Shown here: piece after piece, positions 42,280 to 53,883 of the stretch
Position numbering within the stretch: the first letter of the stretch is position 1
Layout of the letters: each line of letters starts with the position of its first letter
NCBI GenBank assembly: GCA_963995505.1
Contig: OZ023186.1
Coordinates: forward strand, 14,019,570 to 14,083,569
DNA: 64,000 nt
Origin: Hypericum androsaemum
Taxonomy: Eukaryota > Streptophyta > Magnoliopsida > Malpighiales > Hypericaceae
Reading direction: 5' to 3'
Notes under the pieces: model-generated
The model's input: only the letters and a program-made list of their open reading frames with translations
The model's database searches: none
Told to the model about the DNA's origin: nothing
Made by a program: the position numbers and the translations under genes

Positions 42280-44807
42280 ATGTCCAGCGAAGGATTTAAC
42301 AACTCGAGCACCACCGCCATGACTCATGGGGATGCTGCTTCTCTCGCACCACCAACAAGAAGTATGGGCGCGACGTTGCCATACTACCTTCATCTATTCG
42401 AACACCCTGCCCAGATCTTCATTTTAGAATTGTTGAATGATGGAAACTACGATGAGTGGGTGACATACATGAGCAAAATATTGTTTGCGAAGAACAAGTT
42501 TGCCTTTGTTGATGGCTCGCTCCCAAGGCCAGCTCCGAATTCTGGCGATATCAACCACTAGATACGCAGTGACCACTTAGTGAAAGGCGTGCTCCATAAC
42601 TCCATGGTGAAGGAGATCCGAAGTAGGGTCCGATGTGCCCAGACGTCTCAAGAGATATGGGCTGATAATATAGAATAGTTTAGACAGGGAAGCGCTCCTC
42701 GAGCATATAACCTTCGTAGGGCAATATCGGTCCTCTGTCAAGATCAGATGAGCGTCTTGACATACTATACAACACTTAAGGGACTTTGGGATGAGGTTCA
42801 AGCTATTCGCCCTCTACACAAGTCTAGTTGTGTTAATTATGATCATGATATGCAGAAACAGGTGCAAAAGATACACAAGGAGGAGTAGCTCTACGATTTC
42901 TTGATGGGACTCGATGATGCCTTTAACACCATTAAGTTGTAGATCCTGGTCCCTTGGCGGTGGCACAACCAACTCATAATTGTGTGAACATGGCTAGTAA
43001 GACCTTCATTGACCATACTTGGGTTATAGATACTGGGGCAACCGACCATAACACTTGCAATATAGACTGGATAACTAACTTCCAACCAAATAAATGGCAT
43101 TCTCCCATTAAGATTACTAACGGTGATGACGTACCTGTTGAAGGCATTGGGCGATTCAAATTTGTGACAATTTCAAGCTTGAAAGAGTTCTTTATATTCC
43201 CAAGTTTCATTACAAGTTATTGTTAGTCAATCATTTAGCGAAGGATTTGAATTGTGTGATCACTTTTTTGGCTGATGTTTGTGTTATACATGACTTAGCT
43301 ACGAGGATGCTGATTGGAGCTAGTAGACAGCAGGACGACCTCTATTATTTTGAGAATTGGGGGGTGGGGGGCGGGGGTTTAGCATTGACAACTTTGAAAA
43401 CTAGGGACGACAAGCTTTGGCATCAAAGGCATGGCATGAAAGAGTGAAAAATTTGACGCTCGCAGTAAGGCATGTGTCTTTATTGGATATCCCTTTACTC
43501 AAAAATGCTATAAGGTGTACGACATTCAAACCAAGAAGTTTTTCGTCACCCGAGATGTCATATACGTTGAGAATTCATATCCTTGTAAGGAACCAGTGAT
43601 GCTCGCCCCAAGTTCGATCATGCACAATGAGCCCGGTCCCTCAGCTGAGGCTATTGAAGTGGTGTTTGTCCCTGGCCCATCTCTGGCACATGAGATGCTC
43701 ACTGATTCAATTCCTGATCAAAAGATTCCTGCCAATTTGAAGCCAGAAATTTAAGTGCCTGTACTCGAACTCCTGTACCCGTTCGACGAAGCAGCAGAAA
43801 CATGGTACTTCCCTCACATCTTAACAACTACGAAGTTGAACTATCGCCTCGCTCGCCGTCCCGTCCATGTCAACCGCTCTGAGAGGTAACCCTGTATCTT
43901 ATCTTTTGGCAAACTTTGTCAGTTATGATCACTTTTTTGCTGCTCATCGGGCTTATTTGATTAACATCATCTCCCATCGTGAGCCTCACTTTTATCATGA
44001 AGCTGCTAAGCTTCTTCTTGGTGAGATGTGTGCAGAGACACGTGTACTCGAGGCCAATAAACATGGGAACTTGTTCAGTTGCCCCCTGGCAAGAAGGTGG
44101 TTAAATCTAAATGGGTCTATAAGATCAAATATCGTCTCAATGGTGAGATTGAACAGTATAAAGCACGATTGGTGGTCTGTGGTTTCAAGCAAATTGAGGC
44201 ATCGATTATCATGACATATTTGCCCCTGTAGCAAAACTTGTTTCTATTCGTTGTCTGCTTTCTATTGTTGTTAAGAAAGGATGGATCATCCAGCAGTTGG
44301 ACGTCAACTACGCCTTCTTACATAGAGATTTGCTTGAAGAAGTATTCATGAAAATACCTCAAGACTTCTGTCAAAAGAGGGAGACACGAGTTTGTCGGTT
44401 ACAAAAGTCATTATATGGCCTCACGCAGGCTTCCCGTAGTAAGTATAGTAAGCTGACTTCGACTTTCTTGGCAATTAATTTTTTGGAGGTCACGAGCTGA
44501 CCATGCACTCTTTATTCATCGGAGAAATAGACTTGTCTTATTCCTGTTAGTTTATATTGACGATGTTATCTGTGACAACCAAGCTGCTTTACACACAACT
44601 CAAAAGCCGGTGTATCACGAGCGTGCCAAGTATGTGGAGATGGATTACTATTTTGTATGTGAAGGGGTTATTTTGAATGAGATTGCTCATTGCAAAATCA
44701 GTACCGCCACTCAACCAGCGGATATTTTTACTAAAGGTCTTGGAATTAGCCGGTTCAAGACCCTTGTTTCCAAGTTGGGCATAGTAAATTTACACGCTCC
44801 AAATTAA
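42280..44807 (+). pseudogene. Copia gag-pol remnants
   Basis: 42280-42561 begins MSSEGFNNSSTTAMTHGDA and contains the gag start ELLNDGNYDEWVTYMSKIL and FAKNKFAFVDGSLP, followed by a stop. Protease-like VIDTGATDHNTC is at about 43024. RT parts around 44090-44450 include YKARLVVCGFKQ, IIQQLDVNYAFLH and CRLQKSLYGL. RNase H end is QPADIFTKGLG at about 44715. Large parts of integrase and the RT catalytic core are missing, and stops and frameshifts are frequent. It is much older than the copia element at 6315. Confidence 0.85.
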
Positions 44808-44814
44808 GGAGGAG

Positions 44815-44965
44815 TGTTACAGAAATTATGTCTCGTCCATAATTGGTAGTCACATTAGATAAGGAATGTGTATATTTTATCATTAGGAAAATGTATGTTT
44901 TTTCAGATGTAACCTAACCCTGTATATATATCGAGTACATGAAATGAGAAAAGTCACATCTTTCA
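44815..44965 (+). repeat. Decayed copia 3' LTR
   Basis: 151 bp against about 187 bp for the rejoined 5' LTR; several small deletions. Starts TGTTACAG and ends CTTTCA. Confidence 0.85.
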
Positions 44966-45545
44966 ATTCTATTGTGCACATTTTTTTCGTGGCAAACATT
45001 TTGGGAGGACTTCAAAATACGTAATAAAAGACTCGCATTGGTATGTGGAGTGAATAGTCTAGATATTTAGAGTCTTCTGACAAATATTCGAGATGAAGAG
45101 AGACATGGACAAATATATATTCTTAATTAAATTTTTTTGGGGTAAGATTTGGTATTATTCATTTATCTGAATTGATTAGTGAAATAGAGTTCTAATTGAG
45201 TGCATAAAAGATTAGTCACCAACTCACCAATAACAAACTTTTAGTCATTACTTACTTGAAGCTAATTAATTATTTTAATCCATTTGGTAATTGCGTGCAG
45301 GCACAATTAAGTAATAATACTTCACTTCCTATTAGTATTACTAATACAACTCCAATTTTAGATGTAGAAACAAAAAAAATTACCAAATTTGTTGGATATT
45401 ATTTTGAATCTCAATTCTATCTTAGATGGAAGGAATTACTTCGAAAACAGACATCTTGATAAATATAACGCGAGTTGATAAATGTCATAAGGTATAATAT
45501 GAATCACTTGACATCCCTTTGAATCTGTGATTGTCAAATTTTTTT
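44966..45545. other. A+T-rich non-coding stretch
   Basis: No gene recognised. The last 9 bases (45537-45545, AATTTTTTT) are the MULE target site. Confidence 0.5.
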
Positions 45546-46512
45546 GAGCAAATTACCCTCAGGTTCCTGGTGTTTGCTTAAATCACTATTTTTGTCCATG
45601 CTGTTTCGAAATCAAAACTTCGGTCCCCCTAGTTTGCTTTTATTGAACTCTAAGATCCTTCGCTGATGTCATCATCCGATTTTTTATTTTTTAATCAAGA
45701 AAATAACTATTATACCCTTATATTATATAAAAAATAAAATAAATATATCTAGTCATCATCTCCGTGATAAAAACTTCTCCGATCAACATAAAAAATCACA
45801 AAATCAACAAAAAAAGGTCTTCAAACCTTGACCTCGTAGTAGACTGACTTGGACCCAGACCTCGCTGTCTATGTGAGCACCACCGAACTTGGACCTCGCC
45901 GTCTTCACAAGCATAACCGAACCCAGGCGTTCCTGACGATGTGGTCAAGCAGTCGGATCCCGTAATCCAGCGGAGATTCCGATGCCAATACAGTCTCAAT
46001 TCGACGCCAACACGGCCTTCGGAAGGTCGGCGTTGGAGGTCTGGTCATATCCCGTCGTAAAGCAGGCCATTGCCTGGCGTCACCACGGTCCATGTGACCT
46101 CGGCCCCACCAAGCCCATCTGTGACATCATCGTCGATGTCTTCTCTTTGCTCCTCACCGATTCGCCAACAACAAAACCAACAAAATCAAAATCAATTAAT
46201 CGAAAGGGGGGAGGTGGGTTAGGGGCTCAGATTGTGGAGGAGGTCGTGGTGGAAATCAAAAGTTTTCCCCTTCGCCGGAGCTGTGTGTTTGCCGGTTGGA
46301 TGGTCGGGGAAGAAGGATATATTTTTTTTATTTTTATTGAAGGGTATAATTCTCATTTCCTTGATTAAAAATAAAAAATCGGATGATGACATCAGCGAGG
46401 GACCTTAGAGTTTAATAAAAGCAAACTAGGGGGATCAAAACTTCGATTTCTAAACAACAGGGACAAATATAGTGATTTAAGCAAATACCAGGGACCTGAG
46501 GGCAATTTGCTC
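45546..46512. mobile_element. Non-autonomous MULE, about 175-bp TIRs, 9-bp TSD, G+C-rich core
   Basis: Ends GAGCAAATTACCCTCAGGT and, inverted, GAGCAAATTGCCCTCAGGT. The TIRs run inward past tttgcttaaatcactat and gatgtcatcatccgattttt. The 9-bp duplication AATTTTTTT is at 45537-45545 and 46513-46521. The core 45800-46310 is G+C-rich with open frames on both strands (plus 45982-46368), one containing HHGPCDLGPTKPICDIIVDV; no family recognised. No transposase. This architecture fits a Pack-MULE carrying a gene fragment. Confidence 0.9.
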
Positions 46513-46521
46513 AATTTTTTT

Positions 46522-47099
46522 TTATGAATCTGTTTTAGTTATTTGGTACCCATTTCAAAAAATAGCCATGTATAATTTTCCTTTTTTGGTTATGTTATAA
46601 ATTTTAATGGATTACCATATATGTTAAATTTAAATATTAATTCGATTTGATATGCAACACCCATTGAAAGTGTAGATCGAATGATAAGTGATTTTTCAAA
46701 TTTAAAAAATGAGATTTGAAATTCAGGAACTCACAATTAGAGGCGTGTAAATAGTAATTAAAATTTGGTAAAAATTTGGTGATTGAGAGTTGAGGATCGA
46801 GAAATCGATCACCGAGATTTAATTTGAAAGAGTTTTTCTAGAATTCCAGTAAATATTTATATCCAGTAAAATTTTAGTAATTGGGTGTTCGACAACTAGA
46901 TATCAATAACCAAGATTTAATTTGAAAGAGTTTTATTAGAATTTTGGTAAATATTGAATATTCGATAAAATTTTGGTAATATCAGTATTTTAACGAAATC
47001 TTGAATATAACAAATTACAAAAATGTAATTTGCCTAAGTTTTTTGGAATGCAAAAAATTGCCTAATTAATTATATAACGCCAGAAAACCTACCTCGCAT
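46522..47099. repeat. A+T-rich stretch with a two-copy repeat of about 95 bp
   Basis: Units sharing gagatttaatttgaaagagt and ttttggtaaatatt occur around 46817 and 46913. No gene. Similar ggtaaatttgataaaatc sequence reappears at 47790. Confidence 0.55.
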
Positions 47100-47575
47100 C
47101 GTACCCCCGTGGGGGTTTGGATTGGGTACGAAGTGAAAAAATCATTTCGAACGGTTTGGAGTGAAGGGAAGACCGCGTTGGCAAGCGCAGTTATGTGATA
47201 CTGGCATGCACAGTTATGTGATACTGGCATGCGCAGTTATGTGATAATGACATGTGTATTTGTGACAGCGGTAAGTCTCGTTTATGATACTGGAGCGTGT
47301 GGTTTTTTTCATTTTGGTCCCAGTGTTTTAGCATTTTTATAAAAAAGTCATACTGGCATGCACAGTTATGTCATACTAGCATGTGCAGTTATGTCATACT
47401 GGCATCCACAGTTATGTCATAATGACATTTGTTTCAGGCCTGTTTACGCGTGGCTTTTTTTATTTTGGTCCCCGTGTTTTAGCATTTTTACAAAAAAATT
47501 TCCGCGTGTCTTCGTTCCGAACGGTTCAGAATCTCGGCATTCGGTACCCAATCCACACCCCCCGCGGCATTTAGA
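47100..47575. mobile_element. Fold-back/MITE-like element with internal 150-bp tandem repeat
   Basis: tttggattgggtac at 47114 is mirrored, inverted, by gtacccaatccaca at 47547, with further pairing of aacggttt and gaacggtt. Inside, two units of about 160 bp both contain cagttatgt-atactggcatg repeats followed by attttggtcccagtgttttagc-like sequence. No TSD fixed and no coding region. Confidence 0.5.
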
Positions 47576-48509
47576 CACAAAGCTTTGTTAGTTTCCAATT
47601 TCCCCATCCCATGTTCTCCTCTCTGAAATTCTTGAGAGACCCCAAGTTCCACCGGCCAAGGTAACCTCATGCACCTTCATCTTCATCTTGTCTAGCCCTG
47701 ACACATCTCAGAACCATGATTTCAATCTATGGTTTTGAAATTTTGGGGACTTATGGATTATGAACTAGGTTTTTTAATAACTATTTCGGTAAATTTGATA
47801 AAATCTCAATATACCAAAATATAATTCGATATTCGATAATCCTACCGAACATCGGGTCGGGGTCAGTGGAAACTTTTTTAGATTTTTGACAATTGATATA
47901 TTCGATATTTGGTAAAAAAATTAATCAAATATCGAATGCTCAGCTGACAATTAATTGGATTAATGAGATGAGTGCATAAATAGATATTAGTGGTTTTGAC
48001 AAGGAAAAAAGTGGAAGATAATTTAAAGTAAATTTTTCTTAAAATTTTTTTTTCTTAAATGAATAACTTACTTCTGAAGGCGAATATTTATTATCTTTGT
48101 TTATGTCTATCTTTCTGGATTTTTAAGTTTATTATGTACTAGAGTAAACCTAATTTGATTGGAAATAAATACAATTCCATCTTGTAATATAAGTAAATTT
48201 CTAAAACGCTCTAAATAATTCTTATATTATTTCCCTTTCTCTTAATGAAGAAATAGGATATTTACTAAATTTTTTCTCCTTATGCAAGTACACCCCAAAA
48301 AAGGAAACACAGGGGTCCTCGCCCCGCTCCCGAGGATTCAAAGAGGAAGATAAAAACATAGGAAAAGAGCTGGGGGCAAAATCGTCAAAAGCGCAAACAC
48401 AACGTAATTTCCTATATCCCCCCGGCCCTCAACAATAACAAGACTCATTTCTCTCTCCTCAAAAAAAAAAAAAAACAAGACTCATTTCTCCCCTCTCCAC
48501 AGCTCCGCG
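47576..48509. other. Upstream region of the AGO gene
   Basis: A+T-rich with some truncated repeats. Near 48447 a 20-bp segment (acaagactcatttctc) is duplicated in tandem around an A15-type run. No gene. It should contain the AGO promoter. Confidence 0.5.
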
Positions 48510-48518
48510 TATATATAC
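48510..48518 (+). promoter_or_regulatory. TATA box of the AGO gene
   Basis: gtatatata in a C/T-rich context, about 155 bases upstream of the start codon and followed by a pyrimidine-rich leader, as in many plant core promoters. Confidence 0.55.
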
Positions 48519-48666
48519 CGCGACTCTCTCCCCCTGATTCGATTGATAATTTCCTCTCTTAACATACCAGAAACGAAAGGGAAAAGAAGAAGAAAAAGAG
48601 GGGTTGCCTTCTCTCTAGAAACCAATTCCTCTAAGCGCAACCGTTTTTTAGTGCTTGATCTGAAAA

Positions 48667-51600
48667 ATGTCTGGCCGAGGCGGAGGTCGGAGACAGGACT
48701 ACGGAGGTCGCGCAGACGGTGGAGGCTACGCTGGACGTGGACGCGGTTACGGCGGTAGGGGTGAAGGTGCCGACGCAGGTGGCGGCTACGGAGGACGCGG
48801 AGACGGTCGTGGTGGAGGTGGTGGTGGTGGTGGTGGCTACGGGGGACGTGGAGACGGTCGTGGAGGAGGAGGCGGTGGCTATGGGGGACGCGGAGACGGT
48901 CGTGGAGGAGGAGGTGGCGGCTACGGGGGACGCGGAGACGGTCGTGGAGGAGGAGGTGGCGGCTACGGGGGACGCGGGGACGGTCGTGAAGGAGGAGGTG
49001 GCGGCTACGGGGGACGCGGAGATGGTCGTGGTGGAGGTGGCGGCTACGGAGGCCGCGGCGACGGACGTGGTCGGGGTGGCGGCGGTTACGGAGGCGATGT
49101 GGTCCCTCCTGCGCCTAGACCGTCGGGCCCTCCGCCGAATATGATCCCGTCAGCGGCGATCATGCCGGCCGACGCTGCCGAAGAGCTCCGGATGCAGCTG
49201 CAGACGCAGCTCACTCTTGGAGCGTCTTCCTCGTCTTCCGCTCCGGCTTCCTCGAAGCTTGTGAAGTTCAACCCGAGGCCAGGGTTCGGGACACTCGGGA
49301 GGAAGTGCTGGGTGAAGGCAAACCACTTCCTTGTCGACGTATCTGACAAGGATCTGACTCAGTATGACGTGAGTGCCTTCAAAATAGTTAGTGTTTTTAG
49401 ATTTTTTTTTCAGATCTGTTTATTTCTGCTCCGATTTCGTTTGCTTGTGCTAATGTTGTGATGTTTTTATTTTCATGTTTTTGATTTAAGATATTGGGAT
49501 TTTATTAATTATTGTATTCTTTTCCTGTCCCTTGTAGTACGGGTGTTAGTTAAAGGTCTCCCAAAATATTTGGGCGGTTTAACTTTGTTTTCTGTAGGGT
49601 TCTTCATCCTTGGGTCTTAAGGTTCTTTACTTGTTGGTAGGGGCTATGTTCTATTATTATATTTTAATATTATAATGTGGACCTTCACCTTTTTTTTCTA
49701 GACCGGTGGTCACCAACTCTCCTTTTTTGAGAAAACACCAACTCTCCCTGTCTTTTGTTGACCAGCGGTCAACCCTAACTTCCCCTTTTGGTTACAGGTA
49801 ACTATTACTCCAGAGGTAACTTCCAAGGCAATAAACAGAAAGGTTATGCAGCAGCTAGTCGACGTGTATAGAGTTTCTCATTTGGGCAGGCGTTCCCCTG
49901 CTTATGATGGTCGGAAGAGTATCTACACAGCTGGTCGTCTACCATTTGAGTCCAAGGAGTTTGAAGTAACATTGCCGGATAGAGAGGAGGACGCCTCCAC
50001 ATCACGCAGGTAAAGTATTCTTTTGCTGTTTCAGGTGTTCCAAGAACCTGTTTTAAAGCCTTGACTATATTATGCTTGGCAATGGCAGGAGGGACCGTAA
50101 GTTCAAGGTGCATATTAGATATGTTGCTGGACCAGAGCTGGAGCATTTGCAGCAGTTTCTTAGAGGCAGATTGAGGGAGGTTCCGCAAGAGACTATACAA
50201 GCGCTGGATGTTGTGCTGCGAGAATCTGCTTCAATGAAGTATTTTCTTGAAACATCATTGGGAGTTCTGTCTGTACATGCTATTGCTTGTAGTGTTAATA
50301 ATTAAGTTTCATTTTGTCTAGTTATACTGTTGTTGGAAGATCTTTCTTCGATAGAAGACTAGGCTCTAGCGGGGAACTCGGTAATGGTTTGGAGTTCTGG
50401 AGGGGCTACTATCAAAGCCTGCGTCCGACACAGATGGGTCTATCCTTCAATATAGGTAAGCTTTCTATGCAATTTTGCTTAACACGGAACTTTTGTTTTT
50501 CAGTTGTACCTAATGTGTGCTTGTGCTTACCCAGAAAAAGTGTGCTCGTGCTTATTTTTTCTTATGTCTTTGGTCCTGTCTGGTGACTGTTTTGCAGACG
50601 TTTCAGCTAGAGCTTTTTATGAATCCATTTCTGTGCCTGATTTTGTTTCCAAGTACTTCAACCTCAGAGACATGCATAGACCCCTGTCTGATCAAGATCG
50701 AATCAAGGTAACCATATTGTGATCTGTCTTTCTCCTGATACTGCTACTTCATTGCTCTTGTTGATCTCTCTATTATATTTTCTGCTCCCAATATTCTGAG
50801 TCCTTTACATGTTCATAGGTAAGGAGAGCATTGAAAGGTGTTAAAGTCAGGACTTATCACAATGGATACCCTAAAAATCACAAGATTAATGGCTTATCTA
50901 ATCAGCCTCTCAGCCATTTAACGTGAGCTTTACTGTGCCTTTTTCTGTATGATGGTACCAACTTAATCCTACTTCTAACATTGCTCTATATCTTTAGGTT
51001 TACCATTGATGACGACAAGACAACTGTTTCTGTAGTTGAGTATTTTCAGAGCAAGTATCAAATTGCTTTGAAGTTGACTCATCTACCTGCCCTTCAGATT
51101 GGAACTGATTCCAAGCCTGTGTACTTACCTATGGAGGTACTGATTTGTGTTCTTAAATCTCATATAATCTTACAGAATGCATTTGAATGTCCGATAATTA
51201 ATTAGACAGATTATTGTTATGCATTTTGTAGCTTTGCACAATAGTTGATGGTCAAAGGTTCACCAAGAAACTGAATGAAAGACAAGTGACTGCTCTCCTA
51301 AGAGCAACGTGCCAAAGGCCAAGGGAAAGGGAGTCTAGCATTTACCAGGTATACATCGGTGAACATTTTAATTCTATGAAAAGTGAATGATTATTGTTAT
51401 TGCTGATATTGTTTTGAAACTTATGTAGACTGTTAAGAAGAACAATTACTCAAAGGATGCACTAGTGAAGGAAGAATTTGGTATTACTGTCAGGGAGGAG
51501 CTTACAGTGATAGATGCTAGGGTTCTTACCCCACCAGTGGTAATTGAATTTCTAGATTATGTTCTTGCAGTGATGTGGTAGTTATCTGATTTTCTCTAGT

Positions 51601-53883
51601 TGATGAAATCACTTTTGTTGCTGCAGCTTAAGTACCATGAGTCTGGGAGAGAATCCAATGTGGACCCTCAGAATGGAGCATGGAATATGATAAACAAGGT
51701 AAAAGGATTTGTTCGTTGTTTCCGCTTACTACTTGATTTGCATGCAATTATTCATTTTTGCAAGTAAATATTATGATTGTATTTAAGAAATATTCATGCG
51801 CTTATTATTTTTGTTTGACGAGTGTTTTCTTATTCTTTGAAGAAAATGGTGAATGGTGCTAGAGTTGACAATTGGGCATGCATCTGCTTTTCTCGAATGC
51901 AACCTGAAATGGTTGGTGAATTTTGTCGTGAGCTGATTGCCATGTGCAACTCGAAAGGAATGGTAATACCAGTTTTAATCTCACTTCCCATCCTATCTTT
52001 TCAATTGTTTTGCATCTTTATTTTTTTATCTTTTGTTATAGGCGTTCAACCCGAAGCCAACTGTTCCAACAATTTCAGCACAACCGAATCATATTGAGAG
52101 TGCTCTGAAGCATATCCACCAGCAGTCCCAAAGTCTAAGGAAACAAATCCAACTTTTGGTCGTGATTCTTCCTGATTTTAGCGGATCTTATGGTGAATTT
52201 GGCATGTCAAACTGTGAAAGTAATTGAAAGCTTTGTATTTGGTGCTTACATCCTTTTTTGTTTGTTTGTAGGTCTCATCAAGCGTGTTTGTGAAACTGAA
52301 CTAGGGATAGTTTCACAATGCTGTCAACCAAAACAAGCCGAGAAAATGAACAAGCAATATCTGGAAAATATTTCTCTCAAAATCAATGTCAAGGTTTGTT
52401 CTTTTTGGTTCTCATTTTGAAGTTCTTACAACAGCAGTATTTAGTATTTGAATCTGTTCCAGGTTGGTGGAAGAAATACTGTTCTTCACGATGCGCTGCT
52501 CAGGAGAATCCCAAAGGTGACTGATCACGAGACGATCATATTTGGAGCAGATGTCACTCATCCAGCACCAGGAGAGGACTCTAGCCCGTCAATAGCAGCG
52601 GTATGAACTTCATTACTTATTTCTTTCTTATGTTACCTAGATTTAATTTGTCTACATGTCCATGAGTAATTAAAATTATTTGATGCAGGTGGTCGCCTCA
52701 ATGGATTGGCCAGAAGTGACAAAATACAGAGTAATTGTCTCTGCTCAGAAGCATCGAAAAGAAATTATTGAAGATCTTTACAAGTGTTCCACGAATGAAA
52801 AAGGGGAAGTGGTGCATTCAGGAATGATCAGGTCAAAGCTATAACTGAGTACATATTGCTAAATTTGACTCAGCTTGTGTTCTTATGCTAACATATAGTT
52901 GTTTTGCAGGGAATTGCTCCGTGCATTTAGGAGAGCTACTAATCTTGTTCCTAAAAGGATTATTTTCTACAGAGATGGTGTCAGTGAAGGCCAATTTAGT
53001 GAGGTTTTGCTCGATGAGGTGGATGCCATTCGCAAGGTACAACTCGTCAGTTGATCAATTGAACTGTTATTATCTTTAAATCTTTTACATGGTGGTTTTT
53101 TAGTTCTACTTGATTGACGGATTATCTCCCCAGGCTTGTCAGTCCCTTCAACCTGATTATCTACCCCCAATCACCTTTGCGGTTGTGCAAAAGAGGCACC
53201 ATACCCGCCTCTTTGCCTATGATCATGACAAACGGAATGAGATGGATAGGAGTGGCAACATCCTTCCAGGTAATGTAGAGCCTATGGTTGATGATTTGAT
53301 TGATATATTGCCTTAACTAATATCTTGAAGTTTCTTTTTCTGCTTTAGGTACCGTTGTTGATACACACATTTGCCACCCGACTGAGTTTGATTTTTATCT
53401 GAACAGCCATGCCGGAATTCAGGTATGGTCTTCTCAATTTGGCGAATTGAAAGTCCTTGGTGACTCATTTGTGAATAACAATGGATTTTGATGTTTTTGG
53501 ATCGTTCATTTGTAGGGAACTAGCAGACCAACTCATTATCATGTTTTATACGACGAGAACAAATTTACTGCTGATGAGTTCCAAAGCCTCACCAACAACC
53601 TTTGCTACACGTGAGCCTTTGATCATTTTATTTGTTGGTAACATGTGCATGATTGTTAGTATTATACCCTTATTGTAATTGTAATTATGTTATTTTTTCC
53701 AGGTATGCTAGATGCACTCGGTCAGTGTCCATAGTTCCTCCGGCGTACTACGCGCATCTTGCTGCGTTCAGAGCAAGATACTATATGGAGGGCGACAATT
53801 CAGATGCGGCATCGAGCAGTGGTGGCACTGGTCAACTTCCTGCTGTGAAGGAGAATGTTAAAGACGTGATGTTCTACTGCTGA
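48667..53883 (+). CDS. AGO5: ARGONAUTE of the AGO5/MEL1 type, complete, 20 coding exons
   Basis: Small-RNA effector of the AGO1/5/10 clade. Exons: 48667-49368, 49798-50009, 50089-50238, 50322-50455, 50598-50707, 50819-50922, 50998-51136, 51232-51348, 51429-51539, 51627-51698, 51843-51962, 52042-52192, 52272-52393, 52463-52600, 52689-52831, 52910-53036, 53134-53269, 53349-53422, 53516-53610, 53703-53883. All introns are GT-AG, phases agree, and the sum is 3138 nt (1045 residues). Domains: Gly/Arg-rich repeats (1-142), ArgoN from [21 protein letters not shown] (about 415-555), MID and PIWI. Catalytic positions are D778 (FGADVTHP), E843, D864 (YRDGVSEGQ) and His in [11 protein letters not shown], so slicing is expected. 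The MID loop [13 protein letters not shown] and C-terminal MFYC fit AGO5, which by family knowledge acts in germline or meiotic cells and favours 5'-C small RNAs. Nothing is broken. Confidence 0.93.
48781..49095 (+). repeat. Coding minisatellite for YGGRGDGR-(G)n repeats in AGO exon 1
   Basis: Seven copies of YGGRGDGR separated by Gly-rich linkers, nucleotide period 42-51 bp with units such as ggaggaggtggcggctacgg. The start [14 protein letters not shown] and end GYGGDVVPP flank it. Arg-Gly motifs here are potential sites of arginine methylation and Tudor-protein binding (family knowledge). The length is likely to vary between individuals. The Val/Glu-rich frame across it at 48719-49144 is a shadow. 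Confidence 0.9.

Larger units (their letters stand above)
36705..44965 (+). mobile_element. Decayed copia element, 5' LTR split by a gypsy insertion
   Basis: 5' LTR: 36705-36828 continued at 42137-42204; it starts TGTTACGGAAATTATG and ends CACATCTTTCA, followed by the Met-tRNA primer site TGGTATTAGAGCC. 3' LTR: 44815-44965, starting TGTTACAGAAATTATG and ending CACATCTTTCA, preceded by the purine tract aaggaggag. Flanks are CTTCT and ATTCT (4 of 5 match). The interior keeps copia gag, RT and RNase H fragments only. The gypsy element 36829-42136 interrupts the 5' LTR, so it arrived later. Confidence 0.88.

Noticed and set aside
45256..45459. 67-codon frame with NTTPILDVETKK
   Set aside because: No recognised domain, no splice partner, composition equals surroundings.
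47170..47440. cagttatgtcatactggcatg repeats considered as a CRISPR-like array
   Set aside because: Tandem minisatellite units without distinct spacers, in plant nuclear DNA.
48719..49144. Val/Glu-rich frame of 141 codons overlapping AGO exon 1
   Set aside because: It is the shifted frame of the Gly/Arg minisatellite; exon 1 of AGO explains the DNA fully.
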